This document shows positions 19,451-27,590 of a DNA stretch of 64,000 nt, piece by piece. Source of the stretch: Bacteroidia bacterium (GTDB lineage: Bacteria > Bacteroidota > Bacteroidia > J057); NCBI GenBank assembly GCA_022760475.1, contig JALEFZ010000020.1:1-64000 (forward strand), read 5' to 3'. The position numbers and the translations under genes were made by a program. Position 1 is the stretch's first letter. Each line of letters opens with the position of its first letter. The notes under the pieces were generated by a model. The model was not told where the DNA came from. It saw only the letters and a list, made by a program, of their open reading frames with translations, and did no database searches.

Positions 19451-19492
19451 ATAGTTCTTAAATCGAAGCACACAAAATCATAGTTCATTGTA

Positions 19493-21355
19493 ATGGATTT
19501 CAAACCCATAAGAATGAATAAAATGACCCATCACTTTCTTTTAACCTCCTTAATCCTTTCAGTCTTTCTGTTGTTTTCTTGCGACAAGGAAGATGACATC
19601 ATAGAAGATATTCACAATATTGAAGACCATCAGGCTGATACACTTACTAGCTCGAGTGGTGTACAATTCGTCCGAACTCCTGATGAGTGTTTTCAAGACC
19701 TGCCCGACTGGCCTTATGCCTATCAATATGTTGAAATAGACGGACTGCGTCAAGCCTATGTAGAATCTGGACCAGCCAATGGCGAGCTAGTCTTGTTGAT
19801 ACATGGCCAACCCAGTTGGTCATACCTGTATCGAAGCATGATACCCGTTTTGGCGGATGCAGGTTATAGGGTCATTGCCATGGATCATTTGGGTATGGGG
19901 CGTTCTGACAAACCCACTGACCTTGATGAATACAGTTATCTGGGGCATGCCAGTCGAATGGAACAATTCATCCAGGAGCTTGGACTAAGTGACATCAATT
20001 TGTTTGTGCAAGACTGGGGAAGTCTCATTGGCCTTAGGGTGGCTGGGCTACATCCCGAATGGTTTTCTTCTATCAGCGTTGGCAATGGCACCCTTCCTGT
20101 GTTGCCGTCAGGTACCCAGCCTATAGCCCCCATTGCAAACCCCAATGTCATGGAAGACCTCGCTTTTCCATTTGCTAATTTCCCTCCACAACAGACTCCC
20201 TTCTATGACAGTTGTGAATTGATCGTTAGCTCAGGTACAGAAGATTTTGAGGCTTGGGCCAACTATGCCATGAAGGGCTCATCTTTCAAAGCCTCTGAAG
20301 TCCTAGAAGCCCTGACCTGGTTTGACCTTCCGACTGACGAAGAGGCTGCCTATGATGCACCATTTCCAAGTAGGGCATACATGGCTGGAGCACGTAAATT
20401 CCCCTCCTTGGTCAATGAATTGGCAGGTATAAACGAAAAAGCCTGGGCAGGACTTAGCTCTTACGAAAAACCTTTCCTCACGATATGGGGAGCCAATGAT
20501 GCTGGCAGCCTGGGCGCCTGTGAAACACAACAAAATTTGATTGTCAATGTACCTGGTGCAGCAGGAAAACCCCATGTAAGGCTAGATGAAGCCGGACATT
20601 TCCTACAGGATGATCAAGGCGTCGAAATAGCCAATCGCCTCATAGATTTCTATGCGACGGATTGGGATATTGTAGGCTTGGATTCTTGTGAGAATTTCGA
20701 TAGCCCCATTCAGAATGAGGCCAGAACGCAGTTCCTGGCTCCTCCCGCTGATTTAAGAAATTTCAGGTATGGTGAAGTCATGCCAGTATTTGAATGTACA
20801 GGGGGATTTATCACTGAAGTGTATGCTACGCTCTCTTTCAACGACTGCCCAGAAATGGACTGGTATGCATTGGATGGAGAAGACCTAAAAAACCAGATGG
20901 GAGCTGTGGAATTGAAATTAAATGGACCCAGGCATTTCCTCATGAACCAGCTTTCAGGTGGCTCCTCTGGGGGTAGTACGGGTTTTGAAAAAATAGCTAC
21001 TTTTGGAAACCTGCAAATGCAGTTAGCTGCGCAAATTAGTGGGAATCCTGATGAGAGCCTTTACACAGAAAATGAGGTTCAGCGCAGCACTACCTTTGTT
21101 TACAAAGCTGGAAATGAGGTTTACAAGCTCATCAATCCACAAGGAGAAGAATACGTCATGCAATCCTACAGCAGAATTATAAACCCCAACTTGGCGATTG
21201 AAGACCTGTCTACCCTAGGCACAAGCCTTAACCTACCCGCAGGTTGGACATACAAAACAGAAATCTTAACCTCAGATTTGAGTTTAACAGCCAATGGGAT
21301 CGCATATGTAATTCAAGATGATTTGGAAAATTCTTATCAGAAAGTTGACAATTAA
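19493..21355 (+). CDS. Haloalkane-dehalogenase-like lipoprotein with extra C-terminal domain
   Basis: A 620-residue exported protein. The lipoprotein signal ends at LLFSC (Cys 30); in-frame ATGs at 19514 and 19523 also leave a good signal peptide and may be the true start. Residues about 70-390 are an alpha/beta hydrolase of the haloalkane dehalogenase type: oxyanion region HGQPSWSYLYRSMIP, DHLGMGRSDKP, nucleophile elbow FVQDWGSLIG (Asp), acid region TIWGANDAG and the His in DEAGHFLQDDQG. Residues about 400-620 form a separate domain that I do not recognise (starting FRYGEVMPVFECTGGF). Surface-anchored dehalogenases are unusual; the substrate is unknown. It ends 115 bases before a LytS-type kinase gene and has a probable LytTR site upstream. 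Confidence 0.8.
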   Translation: MDFKPIRMNKMTHHFLLTSLILSVFLLFSCDKEDDIIEDIHNIEDHQADTLTSSSGVQFVRTPDECFQDLPDWPYAYQYVEIDGLRQAYVESGPANGELVLLIHGQPSWSYLYRSMIPVLADAGYRVIAMDHLGMGRSDKPTDLDEYSYLGHASRMEQFIQELGLSDINLFVQDWGSLIGLRVAGLHPEWFSSISVGNGTLPVLPSGTQPIAPIANPNVMEDLAFPFANFPPQQTPFYDSCELIVSSGTEDFEAWANYAMKGSSFKASEVLEALTWFDLPTDEEAAYDAPFPSRAYMAGARKFPSLVNELAGINEKAWAGLSSYEKPFLTIWGANDAGSLGACETQQNLIVNVPGAAGKPHVRLDEAGHFLQDDQGVEIANRLIDFYATDWDIVGLDSCENFDSPIQNEARTQFLAPPADLRNFRYGEVMPVFECTGGFITEVYATLSFNDCPEMDWYALDGEDLKNQMGAVELKLNGPRHFLMNQLSGGSSGGSTGFEKIATFGNLQMQLAAQISGNPDESLYTENEVQRSTTFVYKAGNEVYKLINPQGEEYVMQSYSRIINPNLAIEDLSTLGTSLNLPAGWTYKTEILTSDLSLTANGIAYVIQDDLENSYQKVDN

Positions 21356-21426
21356 GTCTTAACCTGTAGAAATTTTCTAAATTAAAATAAATAGGTGGGG
21401 ATACTGACTTTGGCCCTAACATTCAA

Positions 21427-21463
21427 GGAGGTACTTTTTTAAACAGCTTATGAAAGTACCTCC
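21427..21463 (+). promoter_or_regulatory. Inverted repeat just before the sensor kinase start
   Basis: Two perfect 11-base arms (GGAGGTACTTT at 21427 and AAAGTACCTCC at 21453) around a 15-base loop, ending 6 bases before the kinase ATG. No T-run follows the stem on the + strand, so it does not look like a plain terminator for the preceding gene. It may be an operator or an RNA hairpin affecting translation start. Confidence 0.6.
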
Positions 21464-21469
21464 ACTAAA

Positions 21470-22456
21470 TTGAAAAGTGATTCAAGTTTGAAGCGAAACA
21501 TAAATATCATATTGCCCATTGTCCTTGCGATTTTACTTCCAGGACTTAGTTTGTACGCCCATGCACAGTCAAGTACTCCCAATAATTTTGGTTTTTACAC
21601 AACTTGGTTGTTGACCTCCATCTTTTTCTATAATCAATGGTATTTGCTGTGGCATTTATGGGACATCAGGCAGAAATACCAAGACCGAAAATTTTTATTT
21701 AAACTGGCCGCTTTTTGTTTAGGGCTAATCCTAAGCCTTGTATGCATCAGCTATGCAATCCAAGAATTTCAATTCAACCATTCTGTGAGGTTTATTTTTA
21801 CCTTATTTTTATGTCTAGCCATCCAATTTGCCCTTAAGACTCAAGAGAGTTTGTCTCAATTACAATTGGAGAAAGAACAAATACAGACTGAAAATTATAA
21901 AGCACAATTAAAGGTTCTACATGCCAAAATTGACCCTCACTTTCTGTTTAATTCTCTGAATACCCTGCGCTCAATGGTCCGGCAAAAGCATGGGAACTCT
22001 GAAAAGTTTATCCTCAGCTTGGCGGACTTTTACAGGCAGACACTCAAGTACAACGAAAATACAAAGCTACGGCTATCCGAGGAATTAACTGTGCTGGAAT
22101 CCTACCTGTTTTTGATGAAAAGCAGATATGAGGAAGCTGTAAATGTGAATATAAACATTGAGAAGACCCTCCTTTCCTTTTTCCTACCGACCCTTGCCCT
22201 CCAGGTAATAGTTGAAAATTGTTTCAAGCACAACAGCATGACTTCCAAAATGCAATTACTGATCGACATAAGTAGTACAGATGATGGGTATATCGAAGTC
22301 AAAAACAACATTCAACCTAAATTTGGAACCGTGGAATCTACAGGATATGGCCTGGATTTATTGGTCAAAAGATATGAGCTAATGGGGGTGTCCAATGGTA
22401 TCGTAATCGAAGAAACCCCTGATGAGTTTTGCGTCAAATTAAAATTAATCAACTAG
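21470..22456 (+). CDS. LytS/YpdA-type sensor histidine kinase
   Basis: A 328-residue membrane sensor kinase. Four hydrophobic helices fill residues about 10-120, then a coiled-coil linker (SLSQLQLEKEQIQTENYKAQ). The His_kinase family motif is KIDPHFLFNSLNTLRSM, with the phospho-accepting His at about residue 157. The N-box is QVIVENCFKHN and the G-box STGYGLDLLVKRYELM. It has no separate periplasmic sensor domain. Its last codon abuts the ATG of the response regulator, so the two are translationally coupled and form a two-component system. The signal is unknown. Confidence 0.93.
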   Translation: MKSDSSLKRNINIILPIVLAILLPGLSLYAHAQSSTPNNFGFYTTWLLTSIFFYNQWYLLWHLWDIRQKYQDRKFLFKLAAFCLGLILSLVCISYAIQEFQFNHSVRFIFTLFLCLAIQFALKTQESLSQLQLEKEQIQTENYKAQLKVLHAKIDPHFLFNSLNTLRSMVRQKHGNSEKFILSLADFYRQTLKYNENTKLRLSEELTVLESYLFLMKSRYEEAVNVNINIEKTLLSFFLPTLALQVIVENCFKHNSMTSKMQLLIDISSTDDGYIEVKNNIQPKFGTVESTGYGLDLLVKRYELMGVSNGIVIEETPDEFCVKLKLIN

Positions 22457-23209
22457 ATGAATGTACTGATTGTTGAAGACGAAGCACACACTGCCGAACT
22501 CTTAAAGGAAATCATAGAGCAGGACAGTGAATTCATGGTACTCGATAAGTTGGAATCCATTGTCGAAACGGTTCATTACCTCAGTAAGTATCAACAAAAT
22601 TTAGACCTGCTCTTCTTTGACATCCAATTGGCTGATGGGCAAAGTTTTGAAATATTCAAACACATTGATGTAGAGGTGCCAATAATATTCTGTACTGCCT
22701 ATGATGAATATACCTTGCAAGCCATCAAAAACAACGGCATTGATTACCTCCTCAAACCATTTAAAGAAGAGGAAATCCATCAGGCCCTTCAGAAATACAA
22801 AAGGCTTCTCAACAAGCTCAATACAAAGAACCAATCACCCGTTCATTTTGAGTCAAAAGAAAAACAATCCTACCAGAAGAGCTTTCTAGCCCGTTTCAGA
22901 GAAAAAACCGTTATAAAAAGGATAGAAGAAATCGCGCTATTTAGTGTAGAAAACGAAATGGTCTACCTTTATGGCAACAAAGGGGAAAAATTTCAGCTTT
23001 TCAAAAAATTAGAATACATCGAATCAGTCTGCGATCCCAACTTATTTTATCGAATCAATCGCCAAATGCTGGTCAACCGAGAGGCGATCTTATCCTTTGA
23101 ACCCTACTTCAATCGAAAAATAATTCTCCAACTCAACATTGAAACGGCCGATCAACCCATCGTAAGCCGATTAAAAGTCAGTCCCTTTAAGGATTGGCTG
23201 GAACAATGA
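22457..23209 (+). CDS. LytTR family response regulator
   Basis: A 250-residue regulator. The receiver domain (1-120) shows acidic residues D8/E9, phospho-acceptor D55 in LLFFDIQLADG, T80 in FCTAYDEY and K100 in DYLLKPF. A LytTR DNA-binding domain fills residues about 145-250 (FREKTVIKRIEEIALFSVENEMVYLY by type, RINRQMLVNREAI, KVSPFKDWL). It starts directly after the kinase stop. LytTR proteins bind direct repeats spaced about two helical turns; two such repeat pairs are present, before the dehalogenase-like gene and before the charged-protein gene that flank this system. Confidence 0.95.
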   Translation: MNVLIVEDEAHTAELLKEIIEQDSEFMVLDKLESIVETVHYLSKYQQNLDLLFFDIQLADGQSFEIFKHIDVEVPIIFCTAYDEYTLQAIKNNGIDYLLKPFKEEEIHQALQKYKRLLNKLNTKNQSPVHFESKEKQSYQKSFLARFREKTVIKRIEEIALFSVENEMVYLYGNKGEKFQLFKKLEYIESVCDPNLFYRINRQMLVNREAILSFEPYFNRKIILQLNIETADQPIVSRLKVSPFKDWLEQ

Positions 23210-23313
23210 CTAGAAATGGCCATGATACACATTTACCCAAAAGGTCATCTGTTCATTTCAAGGATGATTGCACACAGGTCAGACCAAGAATAGATTCTTT
23301 TCAATCCCTCCTG

Positions 23314-23346
23314 GTTCAATACACCTTTTGTCTTGTTCAATTCACT
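23314..23346 (+). promoter_or_regulatory. Direct repeat pair, likely LytTR binding site
   Basis: GTTCAATACACC (23314) and GTTCAATTCACT (23335) start 21 bases apart, as in the pair at 19418-19450. The site is 82 bases before the ATG of the charged exported protein. A weaker half-site, GTTCATTTCA, is at 23251, 63 bases (three periods) upstream. Confidence 0.6.
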
Positions 23347-23427
23347 TTAATTACTCCTATCGTCAACTGATAATTTCGTAATTATTAGGGTGTACAGTTG
23401 AATAACCACACGCTAAAACCATTAAAA

Positions 23428-24159
23428 ATGAAAAGAAATTTTTTGTTGTTAGCCTCTCTGCTCCTCCTGAGCAATCTGGTTCATGCCCAAAGGGGTAGAA
23501 ACGGGCTCGAAGCCAATCAAAACCAAAAAGCAATGGCCACAAACGAAGCACAATTGGAGAGAGATATGCAGGAATTGGCTGCATATAAGGCAAAGTTGAA
23601 CCAATTTGAAGAGGCCTTTGCTGTAAAAAATGTTGCCAAGATTGCGATTTTGAAAAAAGAATTGGAAGCTGACATGAAGCGAGAAATTGAGCAAAGCGAA
23701 ATGAAAATTGCTCAAGACAAAAAGGAATTATCCCAAAGCAAGGCTGAGGCCGCCGCCTCAGGCAGAGAATCCACAAGGAGCCGTGTTGACCGCAGAGTAC
23801 CAGATAACGATCGAAAAGATGGACGTGATGTAAGAGACGATCGCCGCGATAGGAAAGACGATCAGAGGGATGCGGTGGATGACAGGAATGACCTGGAGCG
23901 ACAAATCGCCCGAACCAACCGCCAAAAACAAATTTATTCTAGCCTGCAGGCCATGACTTTTTCATTCGAGCCTGCCGCTTACGAGAAGGCTGTCGCAAAA
24001 AAAGTCCTTTTCAATGAATTTGCCACCAGCATGGAACAGGATATTGCGGCCACCAAAGCAGAAATTGCTGAAGATAAAAGGGAAGCAGCAGAAGACAGAA
24101 GAGAACGTAGGGAAGATAGACGAGAAAGAGGTGAGAAACGCAGAAACAGAAACTGGTAA
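23428..24159 (+). CDS. Exported highly charged coiled-coil protein, function unknown
   Basis: A 243-residue protein. I use ATG 23428, which gives a classic signal peptide (MKRNFLLLASLLLLSNLVHAQ); an upstream in-frame TTG at 23398 would add ten residues before it. The mature part is almost all alpha-helical and charged: an E/K-rich coiled coil (residues 35-105), a central D/R-rich stretch (DRRVPDNDRKDGRDVRDDRR), a short less-charged piece with Phe and Ala, and an E/R-rich C-terminus (EDRRERREDRRERGEKRR). No known domain is evident. It follows the LytS/LytTR genes and has a probable LytTR site upstream, so it may be an envelope-stress effector controlled by that system. Confidence 0.75.
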   Translation: MKRNFLLLASLLLLSNLVHAQRGRNGLEANQNQKAMATNEAQLERDMQELAAYKAKLNQFEEAFAVKNVAKIAILKKELEADMKREIEQSEMKIAQDKKELSQSKAEAAASGRESTRSRVDRRVPDNDRKDGRDVRDDRRDRKDDQRDAVDDRNDLERQIARTNRQKQIYSSLQAMTFSFEPAAYEKAVAKKVLFNEFATSMEQDIAATKAEIAEDKREAAEDRRERREDRRERGEKRRNRNW

Positions 24160-25034
24160 GGCTATCACGGCCCATTGAATTGAGATCAGCTACTATTTGA
24201 CCAGCTCAAAACTTTCAGGTTTTCGACTAGCCATAACAGTCAGTAAAGGCTGGTAGAGTAAACAATTGACTTGATCAAGGGAATAAATTGAGGGCTAAAG
24301 TTAGGCCGCGGCCTTTATAATAGGGGGTAGCGCGTATTCAAAGAGGCTGTTAGGCTGGATTTGTAGAATCTGTTATGGTGTATTTAGTCCATTACATTGA
24401 CAAGTCCAATTCTAGCAGCCTCTAAGGCTTTTTCCAGGCCTTCCTGACCCTGATCGCACCAAGGGGGTCTGCTAAAACATCTTGTGAATACTTTGGCCAG
24501 TTTGTGAAAATTTTCCAGTATCAAATGCCTACCCTGAATTTCTCCATTCAGCGATTTTTGGAAAAAAACCTTAGTACTTTTTTGGGCTTGCAAACTTTTT
24601 TAAATCGGACTCACTCCATTGGCTTGAAAGTATGGTCAAAAAAAAGGCAAAAATCATCTCGACTTTTGCCTTTGCATAAACTACATCTAACCTAAAACTA
24701 ACTATGAACCTTTTAAAGTCCTGGCCATCTCACATTCTACTCATCATTGATAACCAGGCAATTTCTTTGCAGACAACAAACTTGTTTCAAACAATCAACT
24801 TTCTGATCATTCTGACATTTTTTAAATTCGTTTAATTTGCCCGCACGTTTCAATTAAATCAAAGTCCGTGCCGAATTTGATTTAATCCTGAATTTTACAG
24901 GCAGAATGAAGTTTTATGGCTTAATCTGTCAATTTTCTGCTTTACTCCGCCATTTTCCAGGTTCAATCGGATGAAATTTTTTCCCTGGTACTCCTGTACT
25001 TCCTTGTGTCTCAAATCATTTAAACTAAATATCA
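24160..25034. other. Gene-free stretch with terminator-like and inverted repeats
   Basis: No convincing gene. An inverted repeat at 24646-24670 (GGCAAAA with TTTTGCC) has a T-run on its minus-strand side and could be a terminator. After it comes a short frame, 24704-24835 (43 codons, starting MNLLKSWPSHIL), with a typical Bacteroidota-like A-rich leader but no recognisable product. A second inverted repeat with 11-base arms (ATTAAATCAAA / TTTGATTTAAT) is at 24853-24886, before the lipoprotein gene. Confidence 0.45.
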
Positions 25035-25532
25035 ATGCTTATGAGACATCTTAGCTGGTCAGTTTTATTGATCCTGGTAGCATTTTCAGCTACTTCCTGT
25101 AAATCGTCATGGGAAAATATGGCTTTCGCCTTTAAGCCGGCGGAAAAACAGATTCAGACCACACTTACCCCACATGCGGACAAGTACAAAAAAGGGGAGC
25201 CCGTAATGGTCTCTTTCACCGTCAGCAATTTTGGAGAGAAAGCCGTACGTGTCTGTCGCTGGAATTCTCCACTGGAAGGAAGCTATGCAGATGATTTCCT
25301 GTTGATCGAGCGGAAAAAAAAGGTGGCCGAATTCAAAGGAGAAACCAAGGCAAGAAAACAGTCATTTTTCAAGTCCTTTGTTAGCCTGAAGCCGGGAGAA
25401 TCCATCACCCAGACCATTGACCTGAGTGAAGCCTATGATTTGGAGAAAAAAGGTACCTACAGCATTTCCTTTGAAGGAGATGCCTACAACCGACTCCCTG
25501 ATTCAGAGCCGATAGAAATTAAGATCAAGTAG
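25035..25532 (+). CDS. Lipoprotein resembling the N-terminal (pro) domain of M35 metallopeptidases
   Basis: A 165-residue lipoprotein (signal ends SATSC, Cys 22). Residues about 40-165 form a small beta-sandwich. The order of motifs, LTPHADKYKKGEPVMVSFTVSN, then VRVCRWNSPLEGSYADDFLLIER, then FVSLKPGESITQTIDLSEAYDLEKKGTYSISFEGD, closely follows the N-terminal region found ahead of the catalytic domain in bacterial peptidyl-Lys (M35, deuterolysin-like) metallopeptidases. No HExxH motif or catalytic domain is present and the protein ends at the end of that region. It could act as a protease inhibitor or as a stand-alone binding domain. The domain call is from remembered family patterns. Confidence 0.65.
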   Translation: MLMRHLSWSVLLILVAFSATSCKSSWENMAFAFKPAEKQIQTTLTPHADKYKKGEPVMVSFTVSNFGEKAVRVCRWNSPLEGSYADDFLLIERKKKVAEFKGETKARKQSFFKSFVSLKPGESITQTIDLSEAYDLEKKGTYSISFEGDAYNRLPDSEPIEIKIK

Positions 25533-25541
25533 GAGCAATGA

Positions 25542-26051
25542 TTACTTGTACCCCTTTGGAGGGTCTTTCTCTGGGAGAGACAGCGAGCCTGGAATGCCCA
25601 AAAGGGGAAATTCCTTCCTAAGGGGGTACCATTGAAAATCTTCCGGCAAGTAAATTCTTCTTAGGTCTTCATGGCCTTCGAATTGAATACCTACCATGTC
25701 AAATGCCTCTCTTTCCATCCAATCAGCAGACTTCCAGATTCCTGTAATGCTCGCAATCTTGGGTTCCTCTTCCTCTACAAAGGCAGAAATTCTTAGGCGC
25801 TGGCCATTGGCATGGCTCACTATGTTGTATGACAGTTCGAATCTTTTTTCGTCTGTGTAATGGTCAGAGGCAGTGATATCAACGAGGTAGTTGAATCCAA
25901 ATTCTTGTTTGAGCACCATCAAGACTTGAACAATTTGCTCAGCTTTGATCTCGATTGTCATTTCTCCGGCATGGCCACGCACCTCAATGATGAAATCCTG
26001 GATGGTACTGCCTTCGATTTTCTCTAAAAATGTATTTTTCTGCTCTGCCAT
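25542..26051 (-). CDS. nuoC: NADH-quinone oxidoreductase subunit C
   Basis: The 169-residue 30-kDa-type subunit of respiratory complex I (peripheral arm, cytoplasmic side). The family signature is clear: FNYLVDITASDHY, ELSYNIVSH, SITGIWKSADWMEREAFDMVGIQFEGHEDLRRIYLPEDF (ERExxDMxGIxFxGHxxLRRI). It is not fused to subunit D. No other nuo gene is adjacent: upstream is pyrE, and the downstream neighbour is a convergent lipoprotein gene. The rest of the complex must be encoded elsewhere if it is functional. Confidence 0.95.
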   Translation of the reverse strand: MAEQKNTFLEKIEGSTIQDFIIEVRGHAGEMTIEIKAEQIVQVLMVLKQEFGFNYLVDITASDHYTDEKRFELSYNIVSHANGQRLRISAFVEEEEPKIASITGIWKSADWMEREAFDMVGIQFEGHEDLRRIYLPEDFQWYPLRKEFPLLGIPGSLSLPEKDPPKGYK

Positions 26052-26137
26052 TTGATTTGCAAAATTCGTTGTCTCTGGAGCTTTGATGCAATATTAACAA
26101 ACTCTGACCAAACTTGGTTTGCCAAAGGGCTCTTTTT

Positions 26138-26776
26138 TCAAAAAGATCGGTTCCAACTCTCTGGATCCTGTTGCCAAGCCCTTATGGCTTCAAAATCGCT
26201 TTCTTTCAGATAACCGATTTTTTTAGCCACTTCCATGACTTCCTGCAAGGTAGTCAAGGGTGAAAAGGACGTTCCAGTAGATATAAATGCCTGATTGCTA
26301 TGGGGAAAACCATAAGAAAAAATGGAAAGCGTCCCCAGAATTTCTAAACCTTCGTCCTGAAGGGCTTGCACTGCATGAACGCTGCTTCTACCGGTAGAGA
26401 TCAAGTCTTCAATCACCACATATTTTGTAGCAACTTCGCGATCTCCTTCTATCAGGTTTTGCATTCCATGCCCCTTGGCCTTGGAGCGCACATAAAGCAT
26501 GGGGAATCCCAATTCCTGTGCGACAAGGGCTCCCTGAGCGATGGCTCCAGTAGCTACCCCTGCAATCCCTTCAGTTTCAGGATATTTTTTACGCACTTTT
26601 TCTACAAAGGCATCCCGAATATAGGTTCTTACCTCAGGGTATGAAAGTGTCAATCTGTTGTCGCAGTAAATGGGCGATTGCCAACCAGAACTCCATTTAA
26701 ATGGGTCGTCCAAGTTGAATTTTACAGCTTTGATTTTAAGCAAATACTCTGCTATTTTGTGGCTTTCCACAGGCAT
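26138..26776 (-). CDS. pyrE: Orotate phosphoribosyltransferase
   Basis: About 212 residues, catalysing transfer of ribose-5-phosphate from PRPP to orotate, the fifth step of de novo pyrimidine synthesis. I start at ATG 26776 (MPVESHKIAEYLLKIKAVKFN); a longer frame to 26848 exists, but its extra residues would overlap the divergent Nudix gene and are not typical of the family. Motifs: WSSGWQSPIYCDNR, GVATGAIAQGA, YVRSKAKGHG, and the PRPP-binding loop VVIEDLISTGRS. It lies 86 bases upstream of nuoC on the same strand and may be cotranscribed with it. Confidence 0.95.
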   Translation of the reverse strand: MPVESHKIAEYLLKIKAVKFNLDDPFKWSSGWQSPIYCDNRLTLSYPEVRTYIRDAFVEKVRKKYPETEGIAGVATGAIAQGALVAQELGFPMLYVRSKAKGHGMQNLIEGDREVATKYVVIEDLISTGRSSVHAVQALQDEGLEILGTLSIFSYGFPHSNQAFISTGTSFSPLTTLQEVMEVAKKIGYLKESDFEAIRAWQQDPESWNRSF

Positions 26777-26804
26777 GTCTTTTCTCTTTTCGAGCAGCAA
26801 AAGT

Positions 26805-27509
26805 ATGAAAATTTTCGCATTAAATCTTTGTTTAAGCTTTGAAGTCATTGATCAGAAAAAGAACTATGAGTTTCCCAGGATTACTTTTGAGGAATTGATG
26901 GGTCATCTGTTCAAGGGAGGCGAACTTGAAGGGAAGATATATTATGTAGATGCGGCCAATGAAGAAAATATCCTTCAACATGTCTTTGACCTTCAGACCA
27001 ATGATGTTTTTAGAGATTTTGATGTCAATGTGATCTTTCAATTCAAAAGCGAAAGTCAACTTGAGGATTTCACCTTCGATTTCAAGGATATGTTTAGACA
27101 AACTGATGCAGCGGGTGGCCTTGTTATCAATGAAAAAGGTGAATATCTCTGCATTCTAAACAGGAATAAATGGACCCTTCCCAAGGGAGGTGTAGAATGG
27201 CTAGAACCTGTCGATGAAGCTGCGGTCAGAGAGGTAAAAGAAGAAACAGGGCTGGAAGAGGTAAAAATTCTACATCCATTCCAAAAAACCTTCCATACAT
27301 TTAGAAGAAAGAGAAAATGGGTCTTGAAAACCACTCACTGGTATAACATGGAAGCATCTTCAGACTCATCACTGACTCCACAGGCAGAAGAAGATATAGA
27401 AGACGTAAAATGGGTTTCAAAAGAGGAATGGATCAAACTATCCCAGCAAAGCTACCCTTTAATCAGACATTTATTTGAGGCTGAATTCGCTAAAAGCTTA
27501 ACCTCCTGA
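26805..27509 (+). CDS. Nudix hydrolase with extra N-terminal domain
   Basis: A 234-residue protein starting at ATG 26805 (MKIFALNLCLSF), only 28 bases from the divergent pyrE start, so the two share a short promoter region. Residues about 1-100 are an extra domain with alternating strands and acidic loops. Residues about 105-230 form a Nudix fold: GGLVINEKGEYLCILNRN, WTLPKGG, and the exact Nudix box G-x5-E-x7-REVKEETGL. This box binds Mg and cleaves nucleoside diphosphates linked to another group. The substrate cannot be predicted. Confidence 0.88.
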   Translation: MKIFALNLCLSFEVIDQKKNYEFPRITFEELMGHLFKGGELEGKIYYVDAANEENILQHVFDLQTNDVFRDFDVNVIFQFKSESQLEDFTFDFKDMFRQTDAAGGLVINEKGEYLCILNRNKWTLPKGGVEWLEPVDEAAVREVKEETGLEEVKILHPFQKTFHTFRRKRKWVLKTTHWYNMEASSDSSLTPQAEEDIEDVKWVSKEEWIKLSQQSYPLIRHLFEAEFAKSLTS

Positions 27510-27590
27510 TATATTTTCCTAATTTTGCGTTCCAAACATTGATCCCATACTATTTGAAGCAATTCTACCTATTACTTTCATCGCTTATCT

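Larger units (their letters stand above)
18911..19492. other. Intergenic with a gene remnant and a probable LytTR site
   Basis: No intact gene. It contains a short decayed hydrolase fragment on the minus strand (19234-19281) and, close to the next gene, a pair of 21-bp-spaced direct repeats (19418-19450). Both are listed separately. The rest is featureless AT-rich DNA. Confidence 0.6.

Noticed and set aside
26670-26804. Longer N-terminus for the Nudix gene
   Set aside because: It would overlap the pyrE coding region on the other strand; the ATG at 26805 gives a normal start and a divergent promoter gap.
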